Positions 1 through 11,306 of a stretch of DNA of 64,000 nucleotides are shown here, piece after piece (position 1 is the stretch's first letter; every line of letters starts with the position of its first letter). The stretch comes from Bemisia tabaci (Eukaryota > Arthropoda > Insecta > Hemiptera > Aleyrodidae), in assembly GCF_918797505.1 (NCBI RefSeq), contig NC_092799.1, forward strand, positions 31,508,597 through 31,572,596, given 5' to 3'. Below the pieces are notes generated by a model that saw nothing but the letters and a program-made list of their open reading frames with translations, did not search any database and was not told the DNA's origin. A program made the position numbers and the translations under genes.

Positions 1-609
1 GAGTATATTAAGACGCCAAGATAATCAAGTAAGATGTAGAGAAACAGCGAATTCCGCCCTCACTTTTTCAGATAAAAATCGATGTAACTCTCAAAGCGGC
101 AGCTGGCGGCAGCCAAATACGACGGATTCCTCATCCTGGGGGATCACTGGAACACGCCTTATGCATGATTGGACGGCGAAATGCGGCGAAATTTTTAAAA
201 GTCTATTCAAACATTTATTTTCTTATTTTCGGAAGGGTCATCTTTGATCAGACATTACAACGTATACAATTGAGTAAATTTAACTTTTTAATAGTGAAAT
301 ATATTCTTCATACACTCTAGAATAAGATCCAAGCATTCATATTTGTGTCAATTATCGTCACTCGAAGAGGCAGGTATGGAAACCGACCTTAGAAAACAGA
401 GCAAAATCGGCCGTTACAGAAAATGTCAACTTCAGGAGTCCAGGGAGCAAAAGCATTTGAAAAAATCATCAAACCAACACTAGATTCATATAAAATGGAT
501 CCTTAGGAACACATTCCATCACATCTTTATGCAAAACATGAGAACACCCCATGTCCGAGGTTTTACCCATTTCGTCCCACTGTGCGACGGGGCACTGCGG
601 GCCGATTTG

Positions 610-1000
610 AAGTAAGTTTAAATTTTTCAAGAATCACAAGCACCCCTGATCCCGCGGTTCACAAAGCTCCAACGAACAGAAACCGAGGCCAGAACCGGGG
701 CTCATTTTAGGCCACATCCAACATCTTGGAGTTGAGAATTTTAAAAAATTGACTAAATATTCGAGTTTCCCGTTGAAAAATACCCTGTGACACCGCGTTT
801 CATAAGAATCGAACAAACAAAAACCGAGATGGCATTTTAGTCCACGTCCGCCGTCTTGGATTTGAGGATTTTAAAAAAATTGACTAAAAATTCGAGTTTC
901 CCGTCGAAAAATACCTCCTGACACCTAATTTCAGAAAATTCCATCGAACAGGAGCCGAGATAGCATTTTAAGCCACTTCGGTCATTTCGGATTTTCGAAT
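610..1000. repeat. Tandem repeat, about 130-bp unit, about 3 copies
   Basis: Three diverged copies of a unit containing CATTTTAG, then a TTGACTAAA / TTCGAGTTTCCCGT block and an AACCGAG-like block follow each other; the CATTTTA landmarks lie near 703, 833 and 964, giving a period of 130-131 bp. Open frames on the minus strand through it are repeat artefacts. No function is assigned. Confidence 0.7.
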
Positions 1001-1185
1001 TTTGAATTTTTTGAATTTTGACACTACAGGTAGCCGGACCCGGCTCATGACCGGTCATTAGGCTGAAGCCGCGGAGCGTCTTGAGACCGGACATGAACCG
1101 GATACGAACTGTATCAAGGTGAAATGACTGAGAATAGTTGTAAGAGATATGATGTAAGCTGGGTATGTTGGGCGCACAACAGTCT

Positions 1186-1186
<1 letters not shown>

Positions 1187-1230
<44 letters not shown>
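1187..1230. repeat. Homopolymer T run (44 nt)
   Basis: An uninterrupted T run. It may be the poly(A) end of a minus-strand retrocopy or simple slippage; no target duplication was recognised. Confidence 0.8.
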
Positions 1231-1232
<2 letters not shown>

Positions 1233-1309
1233 GAGCTTATCGCGCCCTCTTTAGAGTCTTTGGCCCTAGTTTTTCAACGAACAGCCACTGCACTGAAATT
1301 AACACATAA

Positions 1310-2360
1310 TTTGGACGTATTTCTGTCAAACGGAACTAAGCGCCAATGTGAGTTCTTTTTGAGGAAATTAGAATGCCGTCCCAAGTAGCAGAGGTTGCAA
1401 CAACTTGCAACAATCGTTTGATTCTTGCAACTAATAGATTGATGTGCAGATTGCCTACTCTCTCCACTGAAGGAGATATCATTGTTGGAACTACTTGCAG
1501 TTAAGTTGAAACATGTTTCAACTTCAAAGTATTGCTGGTTGACTATCTTTAGATTTTAAGAAACTTTGGTTCTGCTATTTTGCAATCTCAGCAGGTTGCA
1601 ACTTTGTCTTCCGATCAGATCGTCGAAAATCGGCACTTATCGACCAAAAGTTGACCGAAAGTTGAAACTTTGTTGCAACTAATACCAACATTGTTTCAAC
1701 TTGTTGCAACTTTTATTGAAAAGTGCTACTTGGGGTATAGCGCGTTCTGTCAAACGGAACTAAGTGCCATGGAAAAGCATTGCGAGCACAGGACGGAATG
1801 TGCCCGACGCCCGATTCCGCCGCCAATTCAAGCCCCCCTCTCCCTTCCTCCCCTGGTGGCGCTTAGTTACGTTCGAGGCCTTGTCGCCACGGGCCTTTTC
1901 ACGAGATTTGTCCCGGGAAAAAATCTCACTTACGAAGTTGGGAAAAATATTGAGTTAATCATTCTTTTTCCCAGTACCAAGTATGGTCCTTTTACTCCTA
2001 GGACCCGACCCACTGAGAGAGGAAGAAGAAGTGTAAACGAATTGTGCGATATTTTGTTGAATACTCCATTTTTCATGTTTGCTTCGTTAAAATAATGTGT
2101 CTAATTGACAATTGAGTGCAATTATTATTTTAATCCCGGTTAAACACTCGACTTTATCTTCCCGCGCAAAACTAGTCGCAGGACCGTATGAGCCTCGTCC
2201 CGTGGAGACGGTAACTGGGAAAAATCCCAGAAGTTTCATTCCTGCGATTCGAACTCGGGACAAATCCCATGAAAACGCCCCGTAGAGTAGGGACTCTACC
2301 GTAACAGAAATACGTCCATTTGATTGTTGATGTAGAGGTTTTGGCCTCAACTAGCCTCAA
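1310..2360. repeat. Dispersed-repeat block
   Basis: CAAACGGAACTA occurs near 1329 and 1752 and again near 44292 inside Pvr. Between them lies sequence rich in GTTGCAAC and TTGAAAC words. From about 1863 to 2320 there are loosely inverted segments, with ATTTGTCCCGGG near 1909 against CGGGACAAATCCC near 2254. No coherent protein is encoded. Confidence 0.5.
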
Positions 2361-2508
2361 CTTGAGAGCTTTTCTTGAGCTTGGGAGTTGATTTCAGAGA
2401 AAACCAGTGGCACCATCGTGTTTCTTGCAAACTTTTACAAAAGAATCAAGAGTCAAATTGCAAATTCCTCACACATGCACTGCACGTGCAACATCTTCAT
2501 TGGCGAAG
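2327..2508. repeat. Single arm of the fold-back family found at 59871-60710
   Basis: The words GAGCTTGGGAGTT, AAAACCAG..GCACCAT, CAAATTCCTCACAC and CAACATCT occur in the same order as in the right arm of the 60-kb element. Only one arm is present, so this is a solo or deleted copy. Confidence 0.6.
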
Positions 2509-3471
2509 TTTTGAATTTTCCCGCTGACAGTGATGCCGAACATAAAACGTAACACTGTTCCAGAGACGTGATGTTTTAATGATGATGAATCAACAAGAAA
2601 GAATAGTAAGTATATGCACACTAAAAAAGTATTTAAATTGTCTTTTAACACATGCTTTTAAAAGAATCGGTTGTTAGGTCATTTAAATTAACGTTACTGA
2701 ATGTAAATCTGAAAATATAGTTGATCTCAACTCTGACGTAGTCAAAATTAAAATTGTCGCACCAGCATCACTGAAAGTGTTATTATCACCATCTTGTTTT
2801 GTTATCAATTATCAACAGGTGAATTTGTTTACATAACAACAGTTTATACGTGAGTTCTGATATTTCAGCAGACAGAAAAGTCTGAGCCTGAGCAAATTTC
2901 TCAATTCTCATCGTCAAAACTACTACTTATTCCTCAGTTCCATGAAATTCTATCGGTACCTTTTACTGGTGAAAAATTCATCAATTGACATCAGAATCAT
3001 TACCGGGGTAGTGCCATTCAAATTTTGTTCGTCTGGTTTGTCTTGTGCACATTATTTGCTCTATTATATAACTGCTCTTGTGACATTGAACCCTAAAAAG
3101 TAACTGACATCATCCTCTCTCTCTGTTTGAATGCTAGCTGATCTAGTTAGAGCATCTTTATCTTAGGTCTATGTACTCTTTATAAGCCACGTAATGAGGC
3201 TTTACTAGTTCAGAAGAGAAGTCGGATAATCAGGCACCCCCTTGATGAAGTTTCTATCCAAGGATACCTACTATGAAGTCTATACAACTGCTATGAGAGT
3301 TCAATTCTCCGTAACTGATTCAACCTCAAAAGAGGTATTGAATTTCATCATTTGATTATGCAACTGATTCCAAGTTGTTAGGTAATCATTTTCATGTGAG
3401 CTCTGCTCACTTTCTTCCAGTCATTTCAATCCTCATCTTTCCTGCTTCTAGATCTGTGATTCCCTCTGACA
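2509..3471. other. Upstream region of the PTPS gene
   Basis: No gene was recognised. This AT-rich stretch should contain the PTPS promoter and 5' UTR, but no TATA box or initiator could be assigned with confidence. Confidence 0.3.
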
Positions 3472-3542
3472 ATGACATCTAAAAGGCCTGTCGCTTATTT
3501 AACCAGGATTCAGCATTTCAGTGCTGCTCATCGACTACACAG
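3472..3542 (+). CDS. pr: PTPS exon 1
   Basis: Begins MTSKRPVAYL and contains HFSAAHRL with the first zinc-ligand His. The donor is AG|gtaatt and the exon ends in phase 2. Confidence 0.93.
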
Positions 3543-6206
3543 GTAATTGATGGTTCTTTAGTCAAATTCTTCTTCAATTAAATGCTTTTTCAGGTATGAT
3601 TCCCCTACTTTTGAGGAGGTATTACATGAGTGCCTCGATCAGTCATATAGATGTTTCATAAATTTCCTCAACGGAATACCAATCCGATCTACAAATCAAT
3701 ATTAATGGTCATGAATACCTACTTAACCAAGACGATTGCTAAATTATTTATCAGAATCTGAGTAATCTTTTCATGGAATTTTTCTTTTGAGAAATTGAAC
3801 CTTCTGGGGTGTTTTAAAGTCTCATTGGGGGTTAAAATTTCGAAATTCAGCGTTACGTTCCTTATGGACAGCCTCTTAGGTCCTGGATGTACTTCATGGA
3901 TGGTTGTTTTCTTTAACGTTATTGGAGCATTTTGTTTATGTAATATGAGCTTCTTTAATTATAAAGATTAATTACCTGTATGCCACATTGACAAATTGCC
4001 TAATTGCGGTAACTCCACTACGAAGAACTTTTCATTAGACTGAGCGTCCCCCTACCCTTTTGCCATGGACACTACTCTTGAAGAGCCTGAAGGACAAGGT
4101 GAATAAGTGCAGTTTTATCTAAAAAAAATTAGATATTAATGATTTTAAGTAAAACTAGTCTTAATACATATTCTGTGAAAAATTCACTCCCAATTTTTAA
4201 GCTTCAAAATGTCAGTTTGAACTTTCCTCTGCCATATGGATCCATGTAATTTTGAAACTTCAAACACGTATTTCTCAAAATAACAACAACCACCCTTATG
4301 CGCCTTGTCCTCTAAGCCCTTCGATTGTCCTTGTCTTTACTAACTAGAATACTTCTGAAGCTTACTTAGCATGAACATGACGGTTTTACGTAGACTGCCA
4401 CTCAATTCTTGTACTTGTGCACTTTCCCTCTAACAGAAGTGCAAAAATAGCTAACAAAAACTACAGGTTTTCAATGCTCTCAGAAATGAAAGTTTGTCTC
4501 AATAAAAGCCAACATGTCATTGTAAAAATGATCATGAGAAAAGGTATCTAAGCGCTAAATCAGATCCATAGAGAGATATTTACTCTTGCTGCTAGCCCTA
4601 CAAGAGATACATTCATCAATGCGACAATTTTGAACTTATGCCTTCTTTTTATTTTTAAATCCCTTCCCGCTAATAAGGAATTTGTATCTTATGTTGGGTT
4701 TTTGTTTTCAGTCCTCAACTGTCGGATGCTGAAAATGCCAAAGTTTATGGGCCTTGCAATAATTTTCACGGGCATGGACACAATTATATCGGTAAGTTTG
4801 GAGTTTTTCTGCATAAATATCAGCACAGACCCTCTATATTAAAGGGTTTGTGCTGATTTAATGAGTGAATCACCCATTTTTATTTGCAGAGATTATTGAA
4901 TAGTTAACTACCTACCACTGGAATGTAATTGTTAGTTATAACTAAATATTGTTAATTAACGTTTTAAATTGAACTTGCTTATAATAACTTAACAAAGTAA
5001 CCCCACATAAGTTGAAATTTCACTTCTTAATGAGATTTTTAAGGAAATTAAGTACCTCTTCAAAAATGTCTAATGGACACAGGATCCGGTAGGGTGAAAA
5101 CCTTCCCTTGAATTCTTAAAAAAAAGGCATGAAAACACACTCCAGGCATGATTTACCTTCAATAAGACCTTTCGCTTTCAACGATAGCCAGTTATAACTT
5201 TTCTTGCGCCAATTACCCTGGGAGATACTAAAGAGCGAACCTCTGAGCACTAATTATGTAAGTTTGCATCGACAGAATGTGTGCATTCTGTCAATGGAGA
5301 CCAGTTTTCCACATTTTTTTGTTGCATGCAAATAAAAATAATTAAGATGAACTTACCTGTATTCAAATAATTTAAATGTTTTGACATACGTGTCTTTGAG
5401 ATCTTGGCCGTTCTCAATGTAACTAAATATAGGCCAGAACCCAAAACTTGTCTACTGTATCATTTTAATTGTTGACATGCAAGTAAGTTTGCTTTTAATA
5501 TTCTAATTTTTGAACTTAATTTCTTGAATGATTTTCCGTACCAATCTGGCAAATGTTGCTGTTGAACCCACTACACATACAGTGACAACAGTATCTCAAT
5601 ACTGCGTTTTTTAAATACATAAGATTGCTCTAGATGATGTTGCCAGTCACCATCAAAATAGATGACCCACCGCTAAAGCTCCTCTTTTACCACGACTTAA
5701 AGCTTTTTTTGTCATCGAAAAATCCAGAGATCTATCAGGTGATTTAAGGAGTTTGCTGCCTGAGCTTTTCGAGTCATGACGTAAGTTTTTTAGTACTACA
5801 AAATAACCCTTCATGAAGCCCTCTCTGGAGTACCCCTTTTTGCAGTAGGCCGTGCAGCAGTCCCAAATCCCCGTGCAAGTGTAGACTTCCGAATTCATTG
5901 AATTCCTGTTTTTGCCTTTCAGTCGAGGTAACACTACGAGGCCCTGTCACCGTCGATACAGGAATGGTGATGAATATCTCAGATCTCAAGAAGCATATAA
6001 ACACAGCTATCATGGAAACAATGGACCATAAATGTTTGGACAAGGATGTGCCCTATTTTAAGGATATAGTCAGTACAACGGAAAATGTATGCATTTTCAT
6101 CTGGAATAATTTAAAAAAGGTTATGGAAGATCCATCTCTATTGTATGAAGTCAAAGTGTTTGAAACTGCAAAAAATGTTGTTTTTTACAGAGGCGAGCAA
6201 GAGTAA
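3472..6206 (+). CDS. pr: 6-pyruvoyl-tetrahydropterin synthase (PTPS), three coding exons
   Basis: Coding exons 3472-3542, 4712-4791 and 5923-6206 join through GT-AG introns with matching phases to about 144 residues, the usual length of animal PTPS. The family converts dihydroneopterin triphosphate to 6-pyruvoyl-tetrahydropterin in cytosolic tetrahydrobiopterin synthesis; in insects this feeds aromatic amino acid hydroxylases and pteridine pigments (Drosophila purple). The zinc-ligand motifs are visible: FSAAHRL in exon 1 and HGHGHNY in exon 2. So are GPCNN with the catalytic Cys, MDHKCLD with the Asp-His pair, VSTTENV and the closing FETAKNV. The start is the ATG before TSKRP, directly upstream of the conserved first strand. 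No broken frame or lost key residue was seen. The gene is convergent with Pvr. Confidence 0.95.
4712..4791 (+). CDS. pr: PTPS exon 2
   Basis: The acceptor follows a T-rich tract (tttgttttcag). It encodes GPCNNFHGHGHNYI with the catalytic Cys and two zinc His residues. The donor is G|gtaagt, phase 1. Confidence 0.95.
5923..6206 (+). CDS. pr: PTPS exon 3 (terminal)
   Basis: The acceptor is tttgcctttcag. It encodes the VEVTLRGPV strand, TGMVMNISDLKKH, DVPYFKDIVSTTENV and the C-terminal YRGEQE before TAA. An ATG in the intron just upstream is not the gene start, because exons 1 and 2 supply the essential N-terminal motifs. Confidence 0.96.
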
Positions 6207-7244
6207 GTTTAAATTTTATGAAATCTATTAAAACCCTGATCATCTTGTAAAAATTTCAATTTTCTGAACTGTGAACAGCAAATTCATTGAAAAAAGGGTG
6301 ATTTTGTCTGATTTCAACATCCTGTTTTGGGAAAAGACATCATTCAAAGCATTGTACCTGGGCATCTTTTAAAAGTTTTATTTAATTTACAATCATTGTT
6401 TTTTAAAAGCATTTAAAGATAAAAAACAAAGATGGCTGTCATGTAATGTGATATTGCTGTATCCTATCATAATAATTACATTTTTGGCAATACTCTCCTA
6501 ATTTTAAGGAATATCATAAGTATACAAATATTAGTCATTCAAGTATATACTCTGCTGTGCCATTGGTAATTTTCATCAACATTTTTAAGTTTGGTGAATT
6601 TCTTTCTCGGAAGAAGAACAATCTTCAGAAAGAATGAATTAAAATATATATTATCTTGTCGCCTCTGCTTTAGAAAACAGAAAAAATACTCAAGAAATGT
6701 ATTAAGACGTTGGAATGAACTATGCAGATTTTAACTTGTCTTGTAAATTGACTGATTTAGTAGCTGCACCAGTCATTAAGTATCCGCACACCACAGTTCG
6801 ATGGTTTTATCGTAAACAGACACATAATCTCTTTGTATCCATGTCAGAGTGATAGTGTGTCTAAGTCAATCCAAATTTCTCATGTTTAATGAGTCATTTT
6901 TGTACTCATGATTTGTTAGTAACCAAATTATAATTAATGAATGAATTCATTAAACACTATGCAGAATTTGGCTTTAAAGCCATGACATATTGCTTTGGTT
7001 GAAGTCATCGAAAATCAGCAAGTCAAATATTGCAAGAATGACGTAGCCACTAAATCAATCTATTCATCTTAATCAGATAAGATCATTGTCTTACTTTTTC
7101 TAATATTATAGTAGCATGTTGCTATTGCACTGCATTTTTTTCTGCATTTCTCTTGTTTGTAAAAATTGTGATTTGTTGTTTTCTTGACAACTTTATTTGT
7201 TGCTGTTGAAGTTTTTGCCAAGAAAAATTCAGTTTCCATTTCTA

Positions 7245-7250
7245 AATAAA
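7245..7250 (+). terminator. Candidate PTPS polyadenylation signal
   Basis: AATAAA about 1.04 kb after the stop, followed by T-rich sequence. A second AATAAA lies near 7353, so the 3' end is uncertain. Confidence 0.4.
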
Positions 7251-7401
7251 TAACTACTTTTTTTTTAAATCTGAATTTTTTCTAATTCTTACAATTTAAG
7301 CTTGGACCCTTATTATTGTACTTTTCTTCTCTCTCTCTCTTTTTTTGGTGTAATAAAGGAAAAATTATAGACTTGCATATGCGCATGTGATAGCTTTTAC
7401 G

Positions 7402-7706
7402 GGCTGTTCAAGTCTTACGTAAGCCATTTGGGGGAGGGAGGGGCTCTTCCAAACAGGAAACGGGGAAGGTCAGGCCCTGCCTTATGCAAGCCTCCCACTC
7501 TAAAAACATTATAAACCCCCCCCCCTCCCCTAAAAAAATCCAACAATTTTTCAGTCTTCTGTTGTATTGTTTAGAAAAATTTGGGCTCAAGCTAGGCTTA
7601 CATAGTTTAAAATGAATGAGAGATTTGTTTATTGGCGGCTCACAAGGAAGAGGGAGGTCTGTCAAAAACTCGATCAAAATGGTTTGTGTCGGTAGTACTT
7701 GGACAG
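7402..7706. repeat. Possible inverted-repeat element
   Basis: GGCTGTTCAAGTCTTAC on the left is roughly the reverse complement of GTAGTACTTGGACAGCC on the right, and G- and C-runs lie inside. No clear target duplication. Confidence 0.4.
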
Positions 7707-8242
7707 CCACTTGGTATGTTCAATTATATGCTATTACAGCGTAATAGCGTATAGATAGCGTAAATCGTAGAAATACAGAAGTAAAGTTCAGCAGTTTTAT
7801 ACAAAAGAGCTCTATATTTTGAATACATGTAAAAAATATTTACAATTTGAGAAAAGGCAAGGTAAAAAATCTCATAATATAACAATAATTTTAACAGAGT
7901 AAATTTTACAAATTCATAAATAGTACTTGTACTGAGTGATTTTTAGAAAAATAAGAGTCTTCAGCAGAATTTGCCGAATGTACAAAAATAAGAGGCTCAT
8001 AGGTGGAAAAATATGTTTAGGTTTCTTAGTTTACTCACAAGGGGAGCTTCCCAAGTGTAACCGGAATTTCGAGTTGAAATTTCGCATGAAGATACTAGAG
8101 ATGATTTTAGGGATGCCGTATTTTTTCGTTTTTTCGAATGGGGTCGGGAAAGCCCTCAAAAAAAGGGCTAAAGATGCGGAAAAAACGCGTGCGCTAGCGG
8201 CACAAGGTAAATGTAGGTGATAGAGGCTCTGCATCCTTATCA

Positions 8243-8315
8243 GTACCGCATGGCCAAACGGTAGCGCACTCGCCTCGCAGGCGGGAGGTCCCAGGATCGG
8301 ATCCTGCTTTCAACT
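8243..8315 (+). tRNA. tRNA-Ala(CGC)-like sequence, probably a pseudogene or SINE head
   Basis: TGGCCAAACGG at 8251-8261 fits the A box. CTCGC / CTCGCAG / GCGGG gives a paired anticodon arm with anticodon CGC at 8276-8278. GGATCGGATCC at 8294-8304 sits where the B box should be but departs from GGTTCRANNCC. The T stem has a mismatch and I could not pair a convincing acceptor stem, so it is more likely tRNA-derived than a working tRNA. Confidence 0.4.
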
Positions 8316-8781
8316 CGTAATTTTATTTTACTTTATGCTTGTTTATTTTTCACTTACTTTCTTTTGCACCATTCGCTCCGCAAACCGACTTACGAGGTAG
8401 AACACGTAGTGACTGAAGATTTTTTACATATGCTGATAAAAACTCGAAGTTTCTCTTGGATTGAAACGTTATATATAATTGAATAAATTAAACACTCTAT
8501 AACTCACCAAACGTTGCCAAGCTGAATTTTCAGTCAGATACAGATACAGATTCGACTGATACTCCGGAAATTCAGCTTGGCAACGTTTGGTGAGTTATAG
8601 AGTGTTTAATTTATTCAATTATATATAACGTTTCAATCCAAGAGAAACTTCGAGTTTTTATCAGCATATGTAAAAAATCTTCAGTCACTACGTGTTCTAC
8701 CTCGTAAGTCGGTTTGCGGAGCGAATGGTGCAAAAGAAAGTAAGTGAAAAATAAACAAGCATAAAGTAAAATAAAATTACG

Positions 8782-8854
8782 AGTTGAAAGCAGGATCCGA
8801 TCCTGGGACCTCCCGCCTGCGAGGCGAGTGCGCTACCGTTTGGCCATGCGGTAC
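8782..8854 (-). tRNA. Mirror copy of the tRNA-Ala(CGC)-like sequence
   Basis: Reverse-complement copy of 8243-8315 in the right arm, with the same A-box-like, anticodon-arm and degenerate B-box-like segments. Confidence 0.4.
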
Positions 8855-9059
8855 TGATAAGGATGCAGAGCCTCTATCACCTACATTTACCTTGTGCCGC
8901 TAGCGCACGCGTTTTTTCCGCATCTTTAGCCCTTTTTTGAGGGCTTTCCCGACCCCATTCGAAAAAACGAAAAAATACGGCATCCCTAAAATCATCTCTA
9001 GTATCTTCATGCGAAATTTCAACTCGAAATTCCGGTTACACTTGGGAAGCTCCCCTTGT

Positions 9060-10870
9060 CAGCCACATGAATATGGAAATTAGGTACTATGTATTAAAAC
9101 ATGAACTAGAGATTTCATTCTTATTACTGGTTGTCAATTGTTCAGTAAAAATGTGGAATTTTTGGTAGCAACATAGAAAATATGGAGGCACATGTTGAGA
9201 TTTTTCTTTGATTACAAAATGATAACCTAATTTCATTTTCTACAGCATTCTGACCAACAATATGGATATGGCTAGTGCTATAACATCATGCTTACTGCTT
9301 CAACCTTTTATGGCAAGACAAGGATTCTTTCACGAAAGCAAGAAACTGGAATCATAAACTGCATTTCCCCTTGTATAAAATTAATGAATGCTAATTCATT
9401 CATTCAGCATAGTCTTGCATATTTTTGTAGATGAATGGAAAAAAAGTAAGAGCAAGAAATACTGAATTATTAAAATATTATAGGCACAATAAACAGCTCC
9501 TACGAATAGGGACAAAATCTGTACATATTTCTGCACTCTAATTTACAGGGTTTTTTTTAAGCGCTTTGTGCTTAAAAAAACAGAAAAAATCTGATTACGA
9601 TCGTTATTAGGTACCTTTAAGGTTTATTTTCAGGTGAAATTATGCTAAATTAGTTGACTAAAAATCTTCCTCGAAAAATCTAAAGCATTTTAAAAATATT
9701 CTTAGTAATAGTACAAATAAAAAGGCAAATTAAGGAGCATGTAGTAATGCAATGAGTTGCTTCCATGGTACGGACTTGAGTACTTAAAATTGAATACTAA
9801 AAAATGACAAGAATGATTTTTAGGGTCGACAACACTGGCCATCTGGGCATTCAACAGGAAAGAATTAACAACTAGCATCAACCTTTACCTGCAGTAAAAA
9901 AAAGGTTTTGACAGTTGAAATCACACAGTTAAAATCCTGTCTTGGTATCCTTGATAAAATAAGTACAAGAGCAAAAACTTTTGTATGCTTTTCCAAATCT
10001 GATGAAAAAATAATAAGTTCCAAAATTTGCAAACTGAATTGCAGGCAGTGACAAACACAAAATTTTCCCTCAATTTCTCAAAAAAGACTGACAAGCAGTT
10101 ACATCTTTTGACTCTGATTGAAAAACATTCCAAAATCAGTCCTTAGAGTATTCAGAAAATGTATCTAATTCTGGTTTAGAGGGATTTGATGAGCAAACAT
10201 GAGTCAAAAAATAAAGGGCCAAAAAACATGAAAGACAAGGCTGCCTTGATTGCGCGACTTCTTAGACATCAGTAGTTTTAACAAATTTTGAGACCCTCAG
10301 ACTTCCCGAAAGGTCCCTTATTGAGATCAGATTTGATAAAACAGGAGGGGGAAGCGTAATGATAATTCTGAGCTTGATAAGTATGAAGTTATAGCTGAGT
10401 GTAGCTTTGTTGCTCTTCTTTAATGGGTAAATTATACATTTTGGATTCCTATCATTGATTCTTTCCAGGATCATTGAATTCCGGTTGGGCAAAGTATGTG
10501 ACTATCTTTCAGGAAGAGGAGAACCCTCTCTGCAGAATGCAGTTCCATGAATGATTACACATGAACATGAAAAACATGAACCATGAACCATGAACCATTA
10601 CACTATGTTTATACCTACATAGTCCTAAAACTAAACAAATAAAACTATAAACAAACAAACAAAATCACAGCATTTATCCGTGATGGATGAAATTTCAAAG
10701 GGGGGGAAAAAGCCTACTTGATTTCTACACAATATGCACTTTTGTAAAACTTCCTACCAAGGTCTGTGCATTAGGATCAAGATTCGTAGTTGTGGTCTTT
10801 GTGATACAGACTCACTTTGTTTTTGTCCTGAAATCGCTTTGTCTTAAAATAATATTGATCAATCATTAAT
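9060..10870. other. Intergenic AT-rich region
   Basis: No gene recognised. Contains a short GAACCAT tandem near 10570 and an AAAC-rich run near 10635. It separates the palindrome from the 3' end of Pvr. Confidence 0.5.
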
Positions 10871-10871
10871 T

Positions 10872-10877
10872 TTTATT
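10872..10877 (-). terminator. Candidate Pvr polyadenylation signal
   Basis: TTTATT on the plus strand (AATAAA on minus), about 330 bp after the proposed Pvr stop codon; the first such hexamer after the stop. Confidence 0.4.
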
Positions 10878-11205
10878 TGCTTGTATGTATTAGGACATTG
10901 ACTATTCGTTCAACTTTCACATTTACTTTTACTTTTTAGACGCAAAAAGATTTTGTTGAAAAAAAAAATTTTCCAGCAGAAGTTAACTGACAAAGGAACA
11001 AAACTTACTGAGATGGAGTGCGAACTTGAAATAATTTTCTGAAGTTCTTTTAAATAAACAGGAAAAACGATTCTACAAAAACTATTAAAATATAAAATTC
11101 AACAAGATAAAGAACAGATGAACACAAATTTTACAATAAAAGCTTGGGAGTGATGATATAGCGTGATGAGTTTGGTAAAAAAAAAGGCTTTGGAAGAAAT
11201 AACGA

Positions 11206-11306
11206 TCAAGTATTGACATACGTTGGTGGAGGGGACTGCGGTAGAAGCAAATATGATGGATTGAAATGCCCTGAAATCATTGTGGGTTGATTCACATAAT
11301 AGTTTT
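11206..11306 (-). CDS. Pvr: Pvr exon 27 (terminal, stop codon)
   Basis: After acceptor gtttcag the frame completes the split codon of exon 26 (G+AA) and reads [12 protein letters not shown] through SPPPTYVNT to TGA. YYVN and the final YVNT are Grb2-type SH2 motifs, matching the tail of exon 26. The exon is separated from exon 26 by 8.3 kb; intermediate exons are possible but not needed by phase. Confidence 0.8.

Larger units (their letters stand above)
8037..9059. repeat. Near-perfect 1.02-kb palindrome (fold-back element)
   Basis: Left arm 8037-8529 and right arm 8568-9059 are reverse complements over about 492 bp, with one single-base length difference (an A/T run of 7 against 6) and a 38-bp spacer. 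Both outer ends run into unrelated sequence, and TCA flanks both ends, a possible 3-bp target duplication. Each arm carries a tRNA-like segment. No transposase ORF lies inside. Confidence 0.92.

Noticed and set aside
5653..6043. Minus-strand frames opposite PTPS exon 3.
   Set aside because: Shadows of the real plus-strand exon.
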